Shown: one piece after another, positions 34,101 to 44,135 of the stretch
Layout: each line of letters opens with the position of its first letter
Numbering within the stretch: the stretch's first letter is position 1
Assembly: GCF_018320785.1 (NCBI RefSeq)
Contig: NC_054886.1
Span: 36,037,520 to 36,101,519 of the forward strand
From: Cheilinus undulatus
Lineage: Eukaryota; Chordata; Actinopteri; Labriformes; Labridae
DNA: 64,000 bases
Direction of reading: 5' to 3'
Position numbers and translations under genes: made by a program
Notes under the pieces: generated by a model
The model's database searches: none
What the model saw: only the letters and a program-made list of their open reading frames with translations
Told to the model about the DNA's origin: nothing

Positions 34101-36030
34101 CAACCTCTGGCTTTAGTTAGTCTTTCAATCAAACTCTGGCTTTAGTTACTCTATAAATCAAACTCTGACTTTAGTTACTCTATAAATCAAACTCTGGCTT
34201 TAGTTACTCTATAAATCAAACTCTGGTTTTAGTTACTCTATAAATCAAACTCTGACTTTAGTTACTCTATAAATCAAACTCTGGCTTTAGTTACTCTATA
34301 AATCAAACTCTGACTTTAGTTACTCTATAAATCAAACTCTGGCTTTAGTTACTCTATAAATCAAACTCTGGTTTTAGTTACTCTATAAATCAAACTCTGA
34401 CTTTAGTTACTATATAAATCAAACTCTGGTTTTAGTTACTCTATAAATCAAACTCTGACTTTAGTTACTCTATTAATTAAACTCTGGTTTTAGTTACTCT
34501 ATAAATCAAACCCTGACTTTAGTTACTATATAAATCAAACTCTGGTTTTAGTTACTCTATAAATCAAACTCTGACTTTAGTTACTATATAAATCAAACTC
34601 TGGTTTTAGTTACTCTATAAATCAAACTCTGACTTTAGTTACTCTATAAATCAAACTCTGGTTTTAGTTACTCTGTAAATCAAACTCTGACTTTAGTTAC
34701 TCTATAAATCAAACTCTGGTTTTAGTTACTCTATAAATCAAACTCTGACTTTAGTTACTCTATTAATTAAACTCTGGTTTTAGTTACTCTATAAATCAAA
34801 CCCTGACTTTAGTTACTATATAAATCAAACTCTGGTTTTAGTTACTCTATAAATCAAACTCTGACTTTAGTTACTATATAAATCAAACTCTGGTTTTAGT
34901 TTCTCTATAAATCAAACTCTGACTTTAGTTACTATATAAATCAAACTCTGGTTTTAGTTACTCTATAAATCAAACCCTGACTTAAGTTACTCTATCAATC
35001 AAACTCTGGCTTTAATTATTCTATAAATCAACCTCTGACTTTAGTTACTCTATAAATCATCCTCTGGCTTTAGTTACTCTATAAATCAAACTCTGACTTT
35101 AGTTACTATATAAATCAAACTCTGGTTTTAGTTACTCTATAAATCAAACTCTGGTTTTAGTTACTCTATAAATCAAACTCTGACTTTAGTTACTCTATAA
35201 ATCAAACTCTGGTTTTAGTTACTCTATAAATCAAACTCTGACTTTAGTTACTATATAAATCAAACTCTGGTTTTAGTTACTCTATAAATCAAACTCTGGT
35301 TTTAGTTACTCTATAAATCAAACTCTGACTTTAGTTACTATATAAATCAAACTCTGGTTTTAGTTACTCTATAAATCAAACTCTGACTTTAGTTACTATA
35401 TAAATCAAACTCTGGTTTTAGTTACTCTATAAATCAAACTCTGACTTTAGTTACTCTATTAATTAAACTCTGGTTTTAGTTACTCTATAAATCAAACCCT
35501 GACTTTAGTTACTATATAAATCAAACTCTGGTTTTAGTTACTCTATAAATCAAACTCTGACTTTAGTTACTCTATAAATCAAACTCTGGTTTTAGTTACT
35601 CTATAAATCAAACTCTGACTTTAGTTACTCTATAAATCAAACTCTGGTTTTAGTTACTCTATAAATCAAACTCTGACTTTAGTTACTCTATAAATCAAAC
35701 TCTGGTTTTAGTTACTCTATAAATCAAACTCTGACTTTAGTTACTCTATAAATCAAACTCTGGTTTTAGTTACTCTATAAATCAAACTCTGACTTTAGTT
35801 ACTCTATAAATCAAACTCTGGTTTTAGTTACTCTATAAATCAAACTCTGGCTTTAGTTACTATATAAATCAAACTCTGGTTTTAGTTACTCTATAAATCA
35901 AACCCTGACTTAAGTTACTCTATCAATCAAACTCTGGCTTTAATTATTCTATAAATCAACCTCTGGCTTTAGTTACTCTATAAATCATCCTCTGGCTTTA
36001 GTTACTCTATTAATCAAACTCTGCCTTTAG
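28150..36030. repeat. 29-bp minisatellite filling intron 1 of cofilin A (about 270 copies)
   Basis: The 29-bp unit has the core tttagttactctataaatc followed by aaactctgg. The first part (to about 29000) is homogeneous; later parts mix variants (aattattctataaatcaacc, tagttagtctttcaatc, ttcctcttgaaatcaatc) that recur in blocks. An 841-bp block (29 x 29) repeats (ccctgacttaag at 31238 and 32079; gactatagttcc at 31387 and 32228). A block near 30011-30870 recurs at 32642-33505 with an offset of 2631-2635 bp. The same unit is found in intron 1 of gene B (57264-58800). Confidence 0.97.
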
Positions 36031-36549
36031 TTACTCCCACAGCCCACACAGGGCCGAGAGACACCCATATAGGACTGAGACACTTTCCAAAGCAGGGATG
36101 TCTGATTGTAGATATGATATCAGGATCAGTTGAGTCTACCTTGATGAGGGCATGACAGATCATTCCCTGAGTGCAGATGAAGGTTCAGCTGAAGGTTACA
36201 GTCGGTATTTTGGCTGTAAATATGAGCGGGATAAACCATCCATCAGTCTAATGCTGCTGTACCATCAGGTATAGGTGAGGCCCAGCTGTGAGTCCCAAAC
36301 ATAAACTGCCTACCAGACTGCCTCCTTCCTCTCTCAGCTCTGATTGGCTCAGCCTCTCTGAGTGTTGTTACTCTCTCAGTCTGGGCTAATATAAGTTAGA
36401 AATATGAATAGATGCAGAAATAGAACAGTCCTCTGTGTTTGTGGATCTACAGCCATGTTCCCAGAGGTTTGATTGAAATGATTTAACCAATAAGAGATGG
36501 GTGTGATGTCATAGCCATGTGCTGACTTTTCCCTCTGTGTTGTCTGCAG
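36031..36549 (+). other. 3' part of intron 1, cofilin A (conserved with gene B)
   Basis: Unique sequence closely matching 59985-60436, ending in the pyrimidine-rich acceptor ttttccctctgtgttgtctgcag region. It holds two loose copies of the acacccata...ggactgag phrase that in gene B has expanded into a 21-bp array. Confidence 0.7.
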
Positions 36550-36824
36550 ACATCAGGTGTGAAAGTGGACGATGAGGTCATCGCGGTGTTCAAGGACATG
36601 AAGTTGGGGGTGAAGAAGGCGGTCCTGTTCTATCTGAGCGCAGACAAGATCATCATGGTGGAGGAGGGGAACCAAATCCTGGTGAGTGACATTGGCAAGA
36701 CGGTGGACGACCCTTACGCCTGCTTCATCAAGCTCTTCCCCCCTGACGACTGCAGATTTGCCCTTTATGACGCCAGCTACGAGACCAAGGAGACCAGGAG
36801 GCAGGACCTGGTCTTCATCTTCTG
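36550..36824 (+). CDS. Cofilin-like gene A (ADF/cofilin family), exon 2
   Basis: This exon encodes most of the ADF-homology domain, an actin-filament severing and depolymerising fold acting in the cytoplasm. It starts at ACA after ctgcag (T-S-G-V, keeping the Ser3 that LIM kinases phosphorylate in mammalian cofilin) and ends after TG of the Trp codon at the donor gtacgc (36825). Recognisable blocks are [45 protein letters not shown] and QDLVFIFW. With exons 1, 3 and 4 the protein is 154 residues, against 166 in human cofilin-1. The missing residues lie between DMK and KKAVLF, where cofilin carries its basic nuclear-localization stretch. The start is fixed by the exon-1 ATG and phase. It could be the fish cfl1 or cfl1-like paralog; I do not choose. 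Confidence 0.88.
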
Positions 36825-36965
36825 GTACGCTGCTGAACCTGGACCAGTCAGTGGGCCGGTCCTTGATGATGGTCTTTGGTTAGGGGTCATGTGGATCAGT
36901 GGTTCTGGGAGTCAGAGGGTCAGAGGTTAGATCCTGTCCGCTACCTGTTTCCTATTGGCTGGTCC

Positions 36966-37562
36966 ATCAGTCATTGATCTGTGATCAGTCATTGGTCTGT
37001 GATCAGTCATTGATCTGTGATCAGTCATTGGTCTGTGATCAGTCATTGATCTGTGATCAGTTATTGATCTTTGATCAGTCATTGATCTGTGATCAGTTAT
37101 TGGTCTGTGATCAGTCATTGGTCTTTGATCAGTCATTGATCTGTGATCAGTTATTGGTCTGTGATCAGTCATTGGTCTTTGATCAGTCATTGATCTGTGA
37201 TCAGTTATTGGTCTGTGATCAGTCATTGGTCTGTGATCAGTCATTGATCTGTGATCAGTCATTGGTCTGTGATCAGTTATTGATCTGTGATCAGTCATTG
37301 GTCTGTGATCATTCATTGATCTGTGATCAGTCATTGGTCTGTGATCAGTCATTGATCTGTGATCAGTTATTGATCTTTGATCAGTCATTGATCTGTGATC
37401 AGTTATTGGTCTGTGATCAGTCATTGGTCTTTGATCAGTCATTGGTCTGTGATCAGTTATTGATCTGTGATCAGTTATTGATCTGTGATCAGTCATTGGT
37501 CTGTGATCAGTTATTGATCTGTGATCAGTTATTGATCTGTGATCAGTCATTGGTCTGTGATT
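36966..37562. repeat. 18-bp minisatellite in intron 2 of cofilin A (about 33 copies)
   Basis: Units tgatcagtcattggtctg and tgatcagttattgatctg alternate irregularly for about 600 bp, right after a single cctattggctgg phrase. Eighteen bases is six codons, so both strands stay open (DQSLIC-type repeats), which I regard as an artefact. Gene B has a different array, of 30-bp units, at this same intronic position. Confidence 0.95.
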
Positions 37563-37574
37563 GTCTGTTTTCAG

Positions 37575-37651
37575 GTCTCCAGAAGAGGCTTCAATAAGGA
37601 GTAAGATGCTCTACGCCAGCTCTAAATACGCCATCGAAAGGATTTTTAAAG
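37575..37651 (+). CDS. Cofilin-like gene A, exon 3
   Basis: 77 bp between the acceptor ttttcag (ends 37574) and the donor gtgagt (37652). The first G completes the Trp codon from exon 2; the exon then reads SPEEASIRSKMLYASSKYA followed by IERIFK and leaves one G for exon 4. The KMLYASSK block is a hallmark of cofilin helix regions involved in actin contact. Phase 2 in and phase 1 out fit the neighbouring exons exactly. Confidence 0.88.
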
Positions 37652-38372
37652 GTGAGTCTACCTGTTGGATCATTCCTGTGGTTCTGGTTTATCTGAAGCT
37701 GTAGTTCCTCCTCCTGGTCCTGGACAGTCTGGTCCAGTTCTGGTGTTCCCCCTGTCCAGAGTTTGGAGAGGATCCAGAATAATGACCCTCACTGTCTAAA
37801 GGGTGGAGCTAGACTTACTGAAGTCCTTGATTGGTTCAAACCATCATAACCTTCCAAGCAGCAACAAAACCTGGACAACCACCAGAGTCCTGAACCGCAG
37901 TTCTGCTCCTCAGGTCACAGACCTGATTCTAGAGCTCTGGTCTGAACAGTCGCTGTTTGAAACCATCGATTAAACATTTAGACAGGATTTCTCTGTTGAT
38001 AGATTTTAGTTTAGCACATTTTTAACACTTTAAACCAAAGAAACTCTCAGATCTAAGGGACCAGTCTGGTCATGAAGGCTGCTGTTACTGAAACATTCAG
38101 ATAGAATAGCCAGGAAGCAGTGGAGTCACCCAGTTATACCTGTACCATTACCACAGCCGTGTGGCGTTCTGTGTGTGTGTGTGTGTGTGTGGGTGTGTAT
38201 GTGTGTGGCGTTCTCCCTGTGTGTGTGTGTGTGTGGCATTCTCCCTGTGTGTGTGTGGCGTTAACACTGTGTGTGTGGCGTTCCCTTTGTCCCTCCGTGG
38301 CGTTCTGTGTTCAACCATCATCGTATCTGACCCCTCCGTGACCTCTCCTCTCTCTCCTCCCTTTCTCCCCAG
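37652..38372. other. Intron 3 of cofilin A with (GT)n-rich tract
   Basis: Unique intron with a GT-rich microsatellite at about 38168-38278, in which (GT)n runs are broken by repeats of ggcgttctccct. It ends at the acceptor tttctccccag (38372). Confidence 0.8.
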
Positions 38373-38482
38373 GTGTCAAATACGAGTGGCTGGTGACAGA
38401 GCTGGAAAAACTCCAGGACCGCAGGATGCTGGCGCAGATTCTGGGCAATGACGTGGTGTCTCTGGAGGGCAAGCCGCTGTGA
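38373..38482 (+). CDS. Cofilin-like gene A, exon 4 (C-terminus and stop)
   Basis: Joined to exon 3 through the split Gly codon, it reads GVKYEWLVTELEKLQDRRML and ends NDVVSLEGKPL before TGA at 38480-38482. The SLEGKPL terminus is the canonical end of vertebrate cofilins. The helix preceding it is more diverged from usual cofilins than exons 2 and 3. Confidence 0.88.
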
Positions 38483-39104
38483 TGTCACGGCGGCGAGCCG
38501 AGCAGTGCCAAGCCAACTGCTGTGCCATCCGGACCGAAGCACCCGACCCCACCTGAACACCGCCGCTTCACTCAGCAGCTTGCTCTGTCTGTATCCACGT
38601 CCTGAAGGAGTTAGCCTCTTTAGGTCCCTTTGTTTCTTTGTTTTCTTCTTCTTTCTTTTTTCCAAATGAAGTAGATCTCTTTAACATAACGATATGCAAA
38701 CACCTCCCACTTTGTTGCCACATGACTTCTCTTCAGCTGGCACACTACCAAACCAGGCAGATGTATGTTAGACTATGCATAGAGAGGAAGAGGAAGAGGA
38801 GAGGAAGAGGAGTTTAACAGACACTTTTTGTTCAACACTACAGCCAACGTTTGTTTACCTCCACCTCATTCCTGTCGGACTCACCTCATTCTAGCTGTTT
38901 GGTCGTCGCCTTACTTTCAGTTCGAATGTAACCGTCACACCACCTAGTTAGAATGCACTTTTATTTTGTAAAGAAACACAACAGGAAGCAGATTAGCTCC
39001 GCCCTCTCAGTGAGAGACGGCCCCACCACCAACAAGAACAAGAGCAGACGACATCTGGAGCCTTAAAGTGGAACGTTGTTTCTGAGATCACACTTTGCAA
39101 TAAA
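38483..39104 (+). promoter_or_regulatory. 3' UTR of cofilin A with polyadenylation signal
   Basis: About 620 bp of unique, non-coding sequence after the stop, ending with AATAAA at 39099-39104 (ttgcaataaaagcttgtgg), a strong poly(A) signal. It contains a gaggaagagga purine run near 38790. Confidence 0.6.
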
Positions 39105-39694
39105 AGCTTGTGGCAGATCTGACGCCTCCCGCCTCTTCCTTCAACCCACCAATCACAGTGCACCACACTCACACACACATCAGCAGGGCCCCAGGACCGG
39201 TTTCCTCCAGGCAGGCCGGCTCACTTTGGTTCAGATCAGTACGCAGATCAGAGTTAGGTCTGCACTGCCCCCCCCTCTGTTAGGGTACCAAGGCCGACCA
39301 TGAGGGGGGGTAACGGCGCTCTCTGGGGCTCGCCGAGGTCAGCAGAACCATGGTCCAGTTAAAGTTCAACTGTGATCAACATCTTTGATTTTGACCTGAT
39401 AATAACCGCTCTGGTCAGAGAAACAACAATAAAATATTTATTTATGCTGCATGGACGAGTTTGAAACGGCAACAACAGGTAAAAGTTACAAAAAAAGAAT
39501 CAAAATTTGACAGAAGAGCTTCAGAATTAGTAAAACAAAGGGGATAATATGCAAAAACAAATGAGGTTTTAGTGTCAGGAAAGGCTGAGCTGCTAAAAAT
39601 CAACAGAGTTACAGGAGGCTATCCTCTAGTCATGACCTGATATGAGTTGTGACCTGTATCAAGTGAGGACTTGGTTTTTATCCCTATTTCTTTG
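39105..39694. other. Spacer with hAT-like interior fragment
   Basis: No gene is seen. The stretch around 39290-39420 (aaggccgaccatgagggggg, then gacctgataataaccgctctggtc) resembles 7686-7830 inside the hAT-like element of zinc-finger gene 1, so part of this spacer is probably a degraded relative. Confidence 0.4.
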
Positions 39695-39841
39695 GATCAG
39701 TCTATATCAGCTGTAAATATCAGTCTATATCAGCTGTAAATATCAGTCTATATCAGCTGTAAATATCAGTCTATATCAGCTGTAAATATCAGTCTATATC
39801 AGCTGTAAATATCAGTCTATATCAGCTGTAAATATCAGTCT
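39695..39841. repeat. 23-bp tandem repeat, about 6 copies
   Basis: Short homogeneous array with core cagtctatatcagctgtaaa. Confidence 0.95.
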
Positions 39842-40300
39842 ACAGATGCATCTCAAAAAACTTCGAACATCATGAAAAAAGATAATTTTTTTTTTCACTC
39901 ATTTCTGAAAGTGAAACTTATATATTATATAGACATGATACACATAGAGTTAAATATTTCAGCCTTTATTTCTTGAAATGTTGATGATTATGGCTTACAG
40001 ATAAGAAAATCCCAAATTCATTGACTCAAAAAATTAGAATATTACATAAGATCAATTAAAAAAGGATATTTTAAACAGAAATGTAAGGCTTCTGAGACGT
40101 ATGTTCATTTCTATGCATCAATACTTGGTTTGGCCTCCTTTTGCATGAATTAGTGCATCAATACAGCGTGGCATGGAGGCCATCAGCCTGTTGCACTGCT
40201 AAGGTGTAGTGGAAGCCCAGGTTGCTTTGATAGCGGCCTTCAGGTCATCGGCATTGTTGGGTCTGGTGTCTCTCATCTTCCTATCTGTGCTGACTCATTT
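39842..40300 (-). pseudogene. Tc1/mariner-type transposon end with transposase C-terminal fragment
   Basis: The sequence starts acagatgcatctcaaaaaac, a terminus typical of fish Tc1/mariner elements. Minus-strand text near 40100-40280 reads TRPNNADDLKAAIKATWAS, then RLMASMPRCIDALIHAKGG, the C-terminal segment of such transposases, with at least one stop codon. The other half of the element is missing; 40300-40480 is unrecognised. Confidence 0.65.
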
Positions 40301-40489
40301 TGCCACCATCAGAGGTTCTCAGAGTTTTTCGTGTTGTCATGGAAGTTTGCATAATTATTTCTGAAACTTTCTATGAGAATCCTTAGTTTACCAATGACTT
40401 GAACACTGTCGTGTGTCCGTGCTGAGGGTAAGAACTCAGCCATTTTTGGGGACGAGTGGCCTCTGTCTTTCATTTTTGAATGGAAGAGC

Positions 40490-41817
40490 TAAGGATAGAG
40501 GCTAACCATAGAGATAACAGATAAAGGCTAATAATAGAGGCTACCGAAAGAGGCTAAAAATAGAGGCTAATGATAGAGGTTAATGATAGAGGCTAACAAT
40601 AGAGGCTAACAATAGAGGCTAACGAAAGAGGCTAACAATTGAGGCTAACGATAGTGGCTTATGATAGAGGCAAACAAAAGAGGCTAACGAAAGAGGCTCA
40701 CGATAGAGGCTAACAAAAGGGGTTAATGATAGGGGCTAACAATAGAGGCTAACAAGAGAGGCTAACGAAAGAGGCTCACGATAGAGGCTCACGATAGAGG
40801 CTAACAAAAGGGGCTAATGATAGGGGCTAACAATAGAGGCTAACAAGAGAGGCTAACGAAAGAGGCTCACGATAGAGGCTAACAAAAGGGGCTAATGATA
40901 GGGGCTAACAATAGACGCTAACAAGAGAGGCTAACGAAAGAGGCTCACGATAGAGGCTAACAAAAGGGGCTAATGATAGGGGCTAACAATAGACGCTCCT
41001 GATAGAGATTGACAAAAGAGGCTAATGATAGAGGCTAACAAAAGGGGTTAATGATAGGGGCTAACAATAGAGGCTACTGATAGAGATTAACAAAAGAGGC
41101 TAATGATAGAGGCTAACAAAAGAGGCTAACAAGAGAGGCTAACGAAAGAGGCTCACGATAGAGGCTAACAAAGGGGCTAATGATAGGGGCTAACAATAGA
41201 GGCTACTGATAGAGATTAACAAAAGAGGCTAATGATAGAGGCTAACAAGAGAGGCTAACGAAAGAGGCTCACGATAGAGGCTAACAAAAGGGGCTAATGA
41301 TAGGGGCTAACAATAGACGCTCCTGAAAGAGGCTAAGGAAAGTGACTAATGATAGACGCTAACGATAGAGGCTAACGAAAGGGGCTAATGATAGAGGCAA
41401 ACAACAGAGGCTAAGGGAAGAGGCTAATGATAGAGGATAATGATAGAGGCTAACAATAGAGGCTAACGAAAGAGGCTAACGATAGTGGCAAATGATAGAG
41501 GTTAACGAAAGAGGCTAACAAGAGAGGCTAACGAAAGAGGCTAACAAAAGGGGCTAATGCTAGAGGCTAACAATAGAGGCTAACGAAAGAGGCTAACGAT
41601 AGTGGCAAATGATAGAGGTTAACGAAAGAGGCTAACAAGAGGGGCTAACGAAAGAGGCTAACAAAAGGGGCTAATGCTAGAGGCTAACAATAGAGGCTGA
41701 CGAAAGAGGCTAACGATAGTGGCAAATGATAGAGGTTAACGAAAGAGGCTAACAAGAGAGGCTAACGAAAGAGGCTAACAAAAGGGGCTAATGCTAGAGG
41801 CTAACAATAGAGGCTAA
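40490..41817. repeat. 13-bp minisatellite with 78-bp and larger higher-order units
   Basis: Units such as gaggctaacgata, gaggctaacgaaa and ggggctaatgata repeat at 13 bp for 1.3 kb. Blocks recur at multiples of 13: ctcacgata at 40698, 40789, 40866 and 40944 (spacings 91, 77 and 78). A gtggcaaatgatagaggtta block recurs about every 115 bp near 41485-41740. Confidence 0.92.
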
Positions 41818-42170
41818 AAGTCTTCTCTACCCATCGATGTGGGTTGAGGTTCCGGTACAGACACAGTAATAACAAAAAAGATTCTTCCATTAATAGATTG
41901 ATTTTGAGTCAACAGTGGTTGTTCTGAAGTAAATGAATATTTCCTGTAATAAATACTGCTTTGTGAAATCAGAAAAGTTATATTAGCTGAAAGTTATAAA
42001 TGATAATTTCCCTTATGCTCAGAAACTGTTGATCCATTCATTGGACTAATAACATTACAATGTTAAATATATTTTATTATTATCAATTTATTAGTTTATT
42101 TGACAGGAGCCATGCAACACAAAAACTGTTAGGCCAGAGTTAGCTATGAAGCTAATTTACATCTTTGGTC
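41818..42170. other. Unique AT-rich spacer
   Basis: About 350 bp between two arrays; no ORF, repeat terminus or RNA gene recognised. Confidence 0.5.
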
Positions 42171-42179
42171 CCTGGGCAG

Positions 42180-43272
42180 CAAGATGTCAAAATATACAAT
42201 ACAGACGATAACAACAAGCCTGCTAGAGTAACAGATATAAAAATATACAATACAGATGATAACAACAAGCCTGCTAGAGTAACAGATATAAAAATATACA
42301 ATACAGATGATAACAGCAAGCCTGCTAGTCCAACAGATATAAAAATATACAATACAGATGATAACAGCAAGCCTGCTAGAGTAACAGATATAAAAATATA
42401 CAATACAGATGATAACAACAAGCCTGCTAGAGTAACAGATATAAAAATATACAATACAGATGATAACAACAAGCCTGCTAGTGTAACAGATATAAAAATA
42501 TACAATACAGATGATAACAGCAAGCCTGCTAGAGTAACAGATATAAAAATATACAATACAGATGATAACAACAAGCCTGCTAGAGTAACAGATATAAAAA
42601 TATACAATACAGATGATAACAGCAAGCCTGCTAGTCCAACAGATATAAAAATATACAATACAGATGATAACAGCAAGCCTGCTAGTCCAACAGATATAAA
42701 AATATACAATACAGATGATAACAGCAAGCCTGCTAGTCCAACAGATATAAAAATATACAATACAGATGATAACAGCAAGCCTGCTAGAGTAACAGGTATA
42801 AAAATATACAATACAGATGATAACAGCAAGCCTGCTAGAGTAACAGGTATAAAAATATACAATACAGATGATAACAGCAAGCCTGCTAGAGTAACAGATA
42901 TAAAAATATACAATACAGATGATAACAGCAAGCCTGCTAGTCCAACAGATATAAAAATATACAATACAGATGATAACAGCAAGCCTGCTAGTGTAACAGA
43001 TATAAAAATATACAATACAGATGATAACAGCAAGCCTGCTAGAGTAACAGATATAAAAATATACAATACAGATGTAAACAGCAAGCCTGCTAGTCCAACA
43101 GATATAAAAATATACAATACAGATGATAACAGCAAGCCTGCTAGAGTAACAGATATAAAAATATACAATACAGATGTAAACAGCAAGCCTGCTAGTCCAA
43201 CAGATATAAAAATATACAATACAGATGATAACAGCAAGTCTGCTAGAGTAACAGATATAAAAATATATAATG
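42180..43272. repeat. 51-bp minisatellite, about 21 copies
   Basis: A 51-bp unit (core aaaatatacaatacagatga, then taacagcaagcctgctag) repeats with three main variants, agagtaacag, agtccaacag and agtgtaacag. As 51 is 17 codons, the plus strand is open for 370 codons (a hydrophilic YNTDDNSKPA-type repeat) and two minus frames for 361-395 codons. Simultaneous openness of opposite strands, and termini lying in flanking DNA, argue against a gene. Confidence 0.95.
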
Positions 43273-43696
43273 CATAAGAATACTGGGGTGTATTTAGTAT
43301 GTTTCGTTGGTGTATTGAGGTGTAGTTTCACCAGAGTCTTTTGTTTTTTCCACGCATTTTTAAGTCTTTATTTTCAGGTGTTGTAATAGCAGCGTTACGC
43401 TGCCCTCTGCTGGCAGTAAGAGGATGTACTGCATCATCTCCGCCCTCTCGGCAGTCTGTTTAGAGCTTGACTGCACAGGTATGTATGTGCTGTTACTGAG
43501 TCGCCTGTTCACAACAGTTTGGTTGATATAAATATCTGTACAGAAGATGGAATGAATGACCTTTTCTTGTGTGTTTAGCCTGTCAGTAGAAGTTAGAGAG
43601 AGCTGGTTTAACACGTGTCTAACAGCTGTGTGTGTGTTTTTTGTGTGCGTGAGGGCTGTTCCTGCCGCTACATCTTTCATGAGACATGTCTTAAGC
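43273..43696. other. Unique spacer
   Basis: About 420 bp without recognised feature; the short open frames on both strands show no domain. Confidence 0.45.
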
Positions 43697-44135
43697 CAGG
43701 GGTGTCAAACTCAGTCACAGCAGGGGCCAGATTCTGGTTTCAGGTCTAACCTGAGGGCCTAACAGGGTCATGATAAATCATTTGGAAAATCAAAACAGTG
43801 AAAATGATAAGTTAAAAGGCTGAAATCTGAAATAATCATCTTCAAAAAGATGACTTAAGGAGTAAAAACTATTATTTAAATTCAGAATTGGGAGTGTAAA
43901 AGATCAAAATATGATATAAAAAGTAAAAATTATTCAAAATATCAAAATATGAAAAATTAAAATCGTAAGTTTAAAAGTCAAAATATTGGACTAAAAAGCC
44001 AAAGTACGGAGTTAGAAAGATCAAAAGATGACTTAAAATTTAAAATCGTGGCTCTAAAAGATAAAAATTTGCACTTTATATGTCACATTTTTATCTTTTA
44101 GATTCCCAATTTTTAATTTAAAGTCATCTTTTAAC
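43697..44135. mobile_element. hAT-like left end with tcaaaatatga-type body
   Basis: CAGGGGTGTCAAACTCAGTC begins at 43697 and continues with acagcaggggccagattctg, as at 4984. The body has the same tcaaaatatga phrases and a short inverted repeat (gatgacttaaaatttaaaat about 44027 against aatttaaagtcatctttt about 44115). The right end is not found; the sequence grades into the 31-bp array. Confidence 0.5.

Noticed and set aside
36559-36930. Continuous ORF through cofilin A exon 2 into the intron as a single-exon gene
   Set aside because: Cofilin homology stops exactly at the gtacgc donor and resumes in phase at 37575; the read-through tail has no family match.
42144-43331. Three long ORFs on both strands over the 51-bp array
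   Set aside because: Same reason: 51 bp is 17 codons, and opposite-strand openness with ends in unrelated flanks argues against coding.
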